Source of the DNA: Novosphingobium panipatense
Lineage (GTDB): Bacteria; Pseudomonadota; Alphaproteobacteria; Sphingomonadales; Sphingomonadaceae
Assembly (NCBI RefSeq): GCF_002149965.1
Contig: NZ_MSQB01000023.1
Coordinates: 1-64,000, forward strand
Direction of reading: 5' to 3'
DNA: 64,000 nucleotides
Shown in pieces: positions 62,559 through 64,000 of the stretch. The notes under the pieces are model-generated. The model had not been told where the DNA came from and searched no databases. It saw nothing but the letters and a program-made list of their open reading frames with translations. Each line of letters opens with the position of its first letter. The first letter of the stretch is position 1. Both the position numbers and the translations under genes were made by a program.

Positions 62559-64000
62559 ATGAGCGAGACATTGGTCCACAAACGCGCCTGGCCGCGCTGG
62601 TGGCGGCGCATGCAGGTTGCTGCACGCCGCGCGAATTTCTTCGCGATCATGGAAGTGCTTTCGATCGCGGCCTTCCTGATCATGACCACGATCACCTGGA
62701 TCGCGGTCAACTCGCGCGACAAGGGGCAGCTCCTGCCCTCGAACCTCACCGCGACGCTGCTGGTCGGCACGCTGGTTCCCGCGATGGCAATCCTGGTCCT
62801 GCTCGGCCGCCGCATGGCCTTGCGGCGGGCGGCGGAGAATATCGGCGGCACCGGCCAGATGCACGTCCGCCTGGTGTTCATCTTCTCGCTGATTGCCGCG
62901 GTGCCGACCCTGCTGGTGGTGGTGTTTGCCTCGTGGTTGTTCCAGTCCGGCGTCGAGTTCTGGTTTTCCGATTCCTCTCGCGGACTGCTCGAAAACGCCA
63001 ACAAGCTGGCGCGGGGATACTACGAGCAGACGCAGCGCGACGTGGGCTACGAATCGGCGTCCATGGCCGTGGACACGAAAAAGGTCCTTTCTGAAAACCC
63101 GGTGGCGAGCGAGCGTTTCACGCGTTTCTTCGCAGATCAGGTCTACCGGCGAAACCTCTCCGTCGCGGCCATCATCCAGATTGCCAGCGACGGGACCCAG
63201 CGAACGCCGATCATCGTCGATCCCGAAGGCAAGACCGAGGACAAGCGGATCACGCCTCAAATGGAGGACAGCCTTAAGAAGGGCGACCAACTGGTGGTCA
63301 CCTCGAACAACGACCGCATCGTGGCGGTCGTGCCGATCGACAACGACGCGGGCGTCTACCTCTATGCCGCGCGCAGTTCGGATCTGCTTGCGCTCAGTCA
63401 GGGTCAGCGCGCCGAGAACATCGTCCAGGCCTATGAAGTGCTGACCAATCGCGCGCGCGTTCTGCAATTGCGGTTCAACGTCGCGCTGTTCATCGCCTCA
63501 CTGGCGCTCGTTGGGCTGGCGGTATGGTTCGCGCTGCGTTTCGCTGATCGGCAGGTCAAGCCGCTCTACGAACTGGTCGATGCGGCGCGCCGGGTCGGCA
63601 GCGGCAATTTCGCGCTGCGGATCGAAGGACGGACGGGCGCCGACGAGATCGGCCTGCTCAACCGCGCCTTCAACCGCATGACCGCGCAGATCGAGAAGCA
63701 GACGCAGGCGCTGCTCGGTGCCAACCGCCAGCTTCACGAGCGCCGCGTCTTCATCGAAGCCGTGCTGGAATCTGTGACGTCCGGCATCATCTCCCTGGAT
63801 ACGGCAGGCCGTATCCTGCTGATGAACAGCACGGCGCAGAAGCTGCTGACGGTTAGGGCGGAACTTCCCGAGGATATGCCGCTGGAAGATCTTGCACCGC
63901 AGCTTGCTGCCCTGATCGATCAGGGCAGCTCTGGCGGCCTGGTGCAATACAACCGCAGCGGGGATCTGCTGACTTTCGCCGTCAAGGTGAGCCGCGACGC
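62559..64000 (+). CDS. ntrY: Nitrogen-regulation sensor histidine kinase NtrY (5' part, cut by window edge)
   Basis: 480 complete codons run from the ATG to the window end without a stop. Four membrane helices are present: three near the N-terminus (about 35-55, 70-90 and 110-135) and one at about 310-330. A large periplasmic domain (about 140-305) separates the last two. A HAMP domain (about 330-385, ending FNRMTAQIEKQTQALLGA) and the start of a PAS domain (about 395 on, RVFIEAVLESVTSGIISLD) follow. The kinase domain lies beyond the window. NtrY with NtrX controls nitrogen, redox and envelope responses in alphaproteobacteria. It is downstream of ntrC by 60 bases. Confidence 0.88.
   Translation, partial: MSETLVHKRAWPRWWRRMQVAARRANFFAIMEVLSIAAFLIMTTITWIAVNSRDKGQLLPSNLTATLLVGTLVPAMAILVLLGRRMALRRAAENIGGTGQMHVRLVFIFSLIAAVPTLLVVVFASWLFQSGVEFWFSDSSRGLLENANKLARGYYEQTQRDVGYESASMAVDTKKVLSENPVASERFTRFFADQVYRRNLSVAAIIQIASDGTQRTPIIVDPEGKTEDKRITPQMEDSLKKGDQLVVTSNNDRIVAVVPIDNDAGVYLYAARSSDLLALSQGQRAENIVQAYEVLTNRARVLQLRFNVALFIASLALVGLAVWFALRFADRQVKPLYELVDAARRVGSGNFALRIEGRTGADEIGLLNRAFNRMTAQIEKQTQALLGANRQLHERRVFIEAVLESVTSGIISLDTAGRILLMNSTAQKLLTVRAELPEDMPLEDLAPQLAALIDQGSSGGLVQYNRSGDLLTFAVKVSRD

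Overview
The window looks like a chromosomal segment of a sphingomonad alphaproteobacterium, most likely Novosphingobium or a close relative. The evidence is GC-rich coding sequence, two large TonB-dependent receptors, a fused ispDF gene, a lipoyl domain on the pyruvate dehydrogenase E1 beta subunit, the dusB-ntrB-ntrC-ntrY gene order, and GANTC sites upstream of a division gene. No rRNA, tRNA, CRISPR array or complete mobile element was seen. The genus is an inference.

About 1-34,300 is the accessory half. It opens with the last codons of an IS630-type transposase, a 48-residue protein and an AT-rich stretch rich in hairpins. A tight minus-strand operon (743-6584) follows: arginine decarboxylase, arginine/agmatine-type antiporter, GNAT acetyltransferase and DcaP-like porin. 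Divergent from it is a four-gene efflux set (6975-11771: TolC, HlyD, two ABC-2 permeases) with no ATPase gene. Next is a probable phosphate-scavenging cluster (11859-17648: TonB receptor, PhoD-type phosphatase, Tat-exported PF04185 phosphoesterase) behind a Pho-box-like repeat, then an M20 peptidase and an acyltransferase. A minus-strand set (gamma-glutamyltransferase, APC permease, Rieske oxygenase, FAD oxidoreductase; 20485-26468) stands divergent from a second TonB receptor. It reads like an uptake and catabolic route for an unknown amine, amino acid or gamma-glutamyl compound. A MarR-controlled FUSC/DUF1656/HlyD/NodT efflux operon (29219-34302) closes this half.

About 34,300-38,530 is a glycan cluster on the minus strand: two GT4 glycosyltransferases around a polytopic membrane protein, plus a DUF2334 deacetylase-like protein.

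About 38,800-64,000 is mostly core genome. It holds a DEAD-box RNA helicase, a GreA/B-like factor with an ABC-F ATPase, an FtsB/DivIC-like protein, pdhA-pdhB, a degenerate squalene/phytoene-synthase-fold protein, an EF-hand protein, gyrA-DUF952-trmFO, a TPR-like exported protein, a beta-carbonic anhydrase, lipA with a COQ10/RatA-like protein, and ispDF-hypothetical-cinA. It ends in the nitrogen-regulation operon dusB-ntrB-ntrC-ntrY, with ntrY cut by the window edge. Inverted REP-like elements follow three genes. The two of one family start 0 and 2 bases after stop codons. Most starts were moved inward from the longest open frame using ribosome-binding sites, 4-base ATGA/GTGA overlaps and family length.
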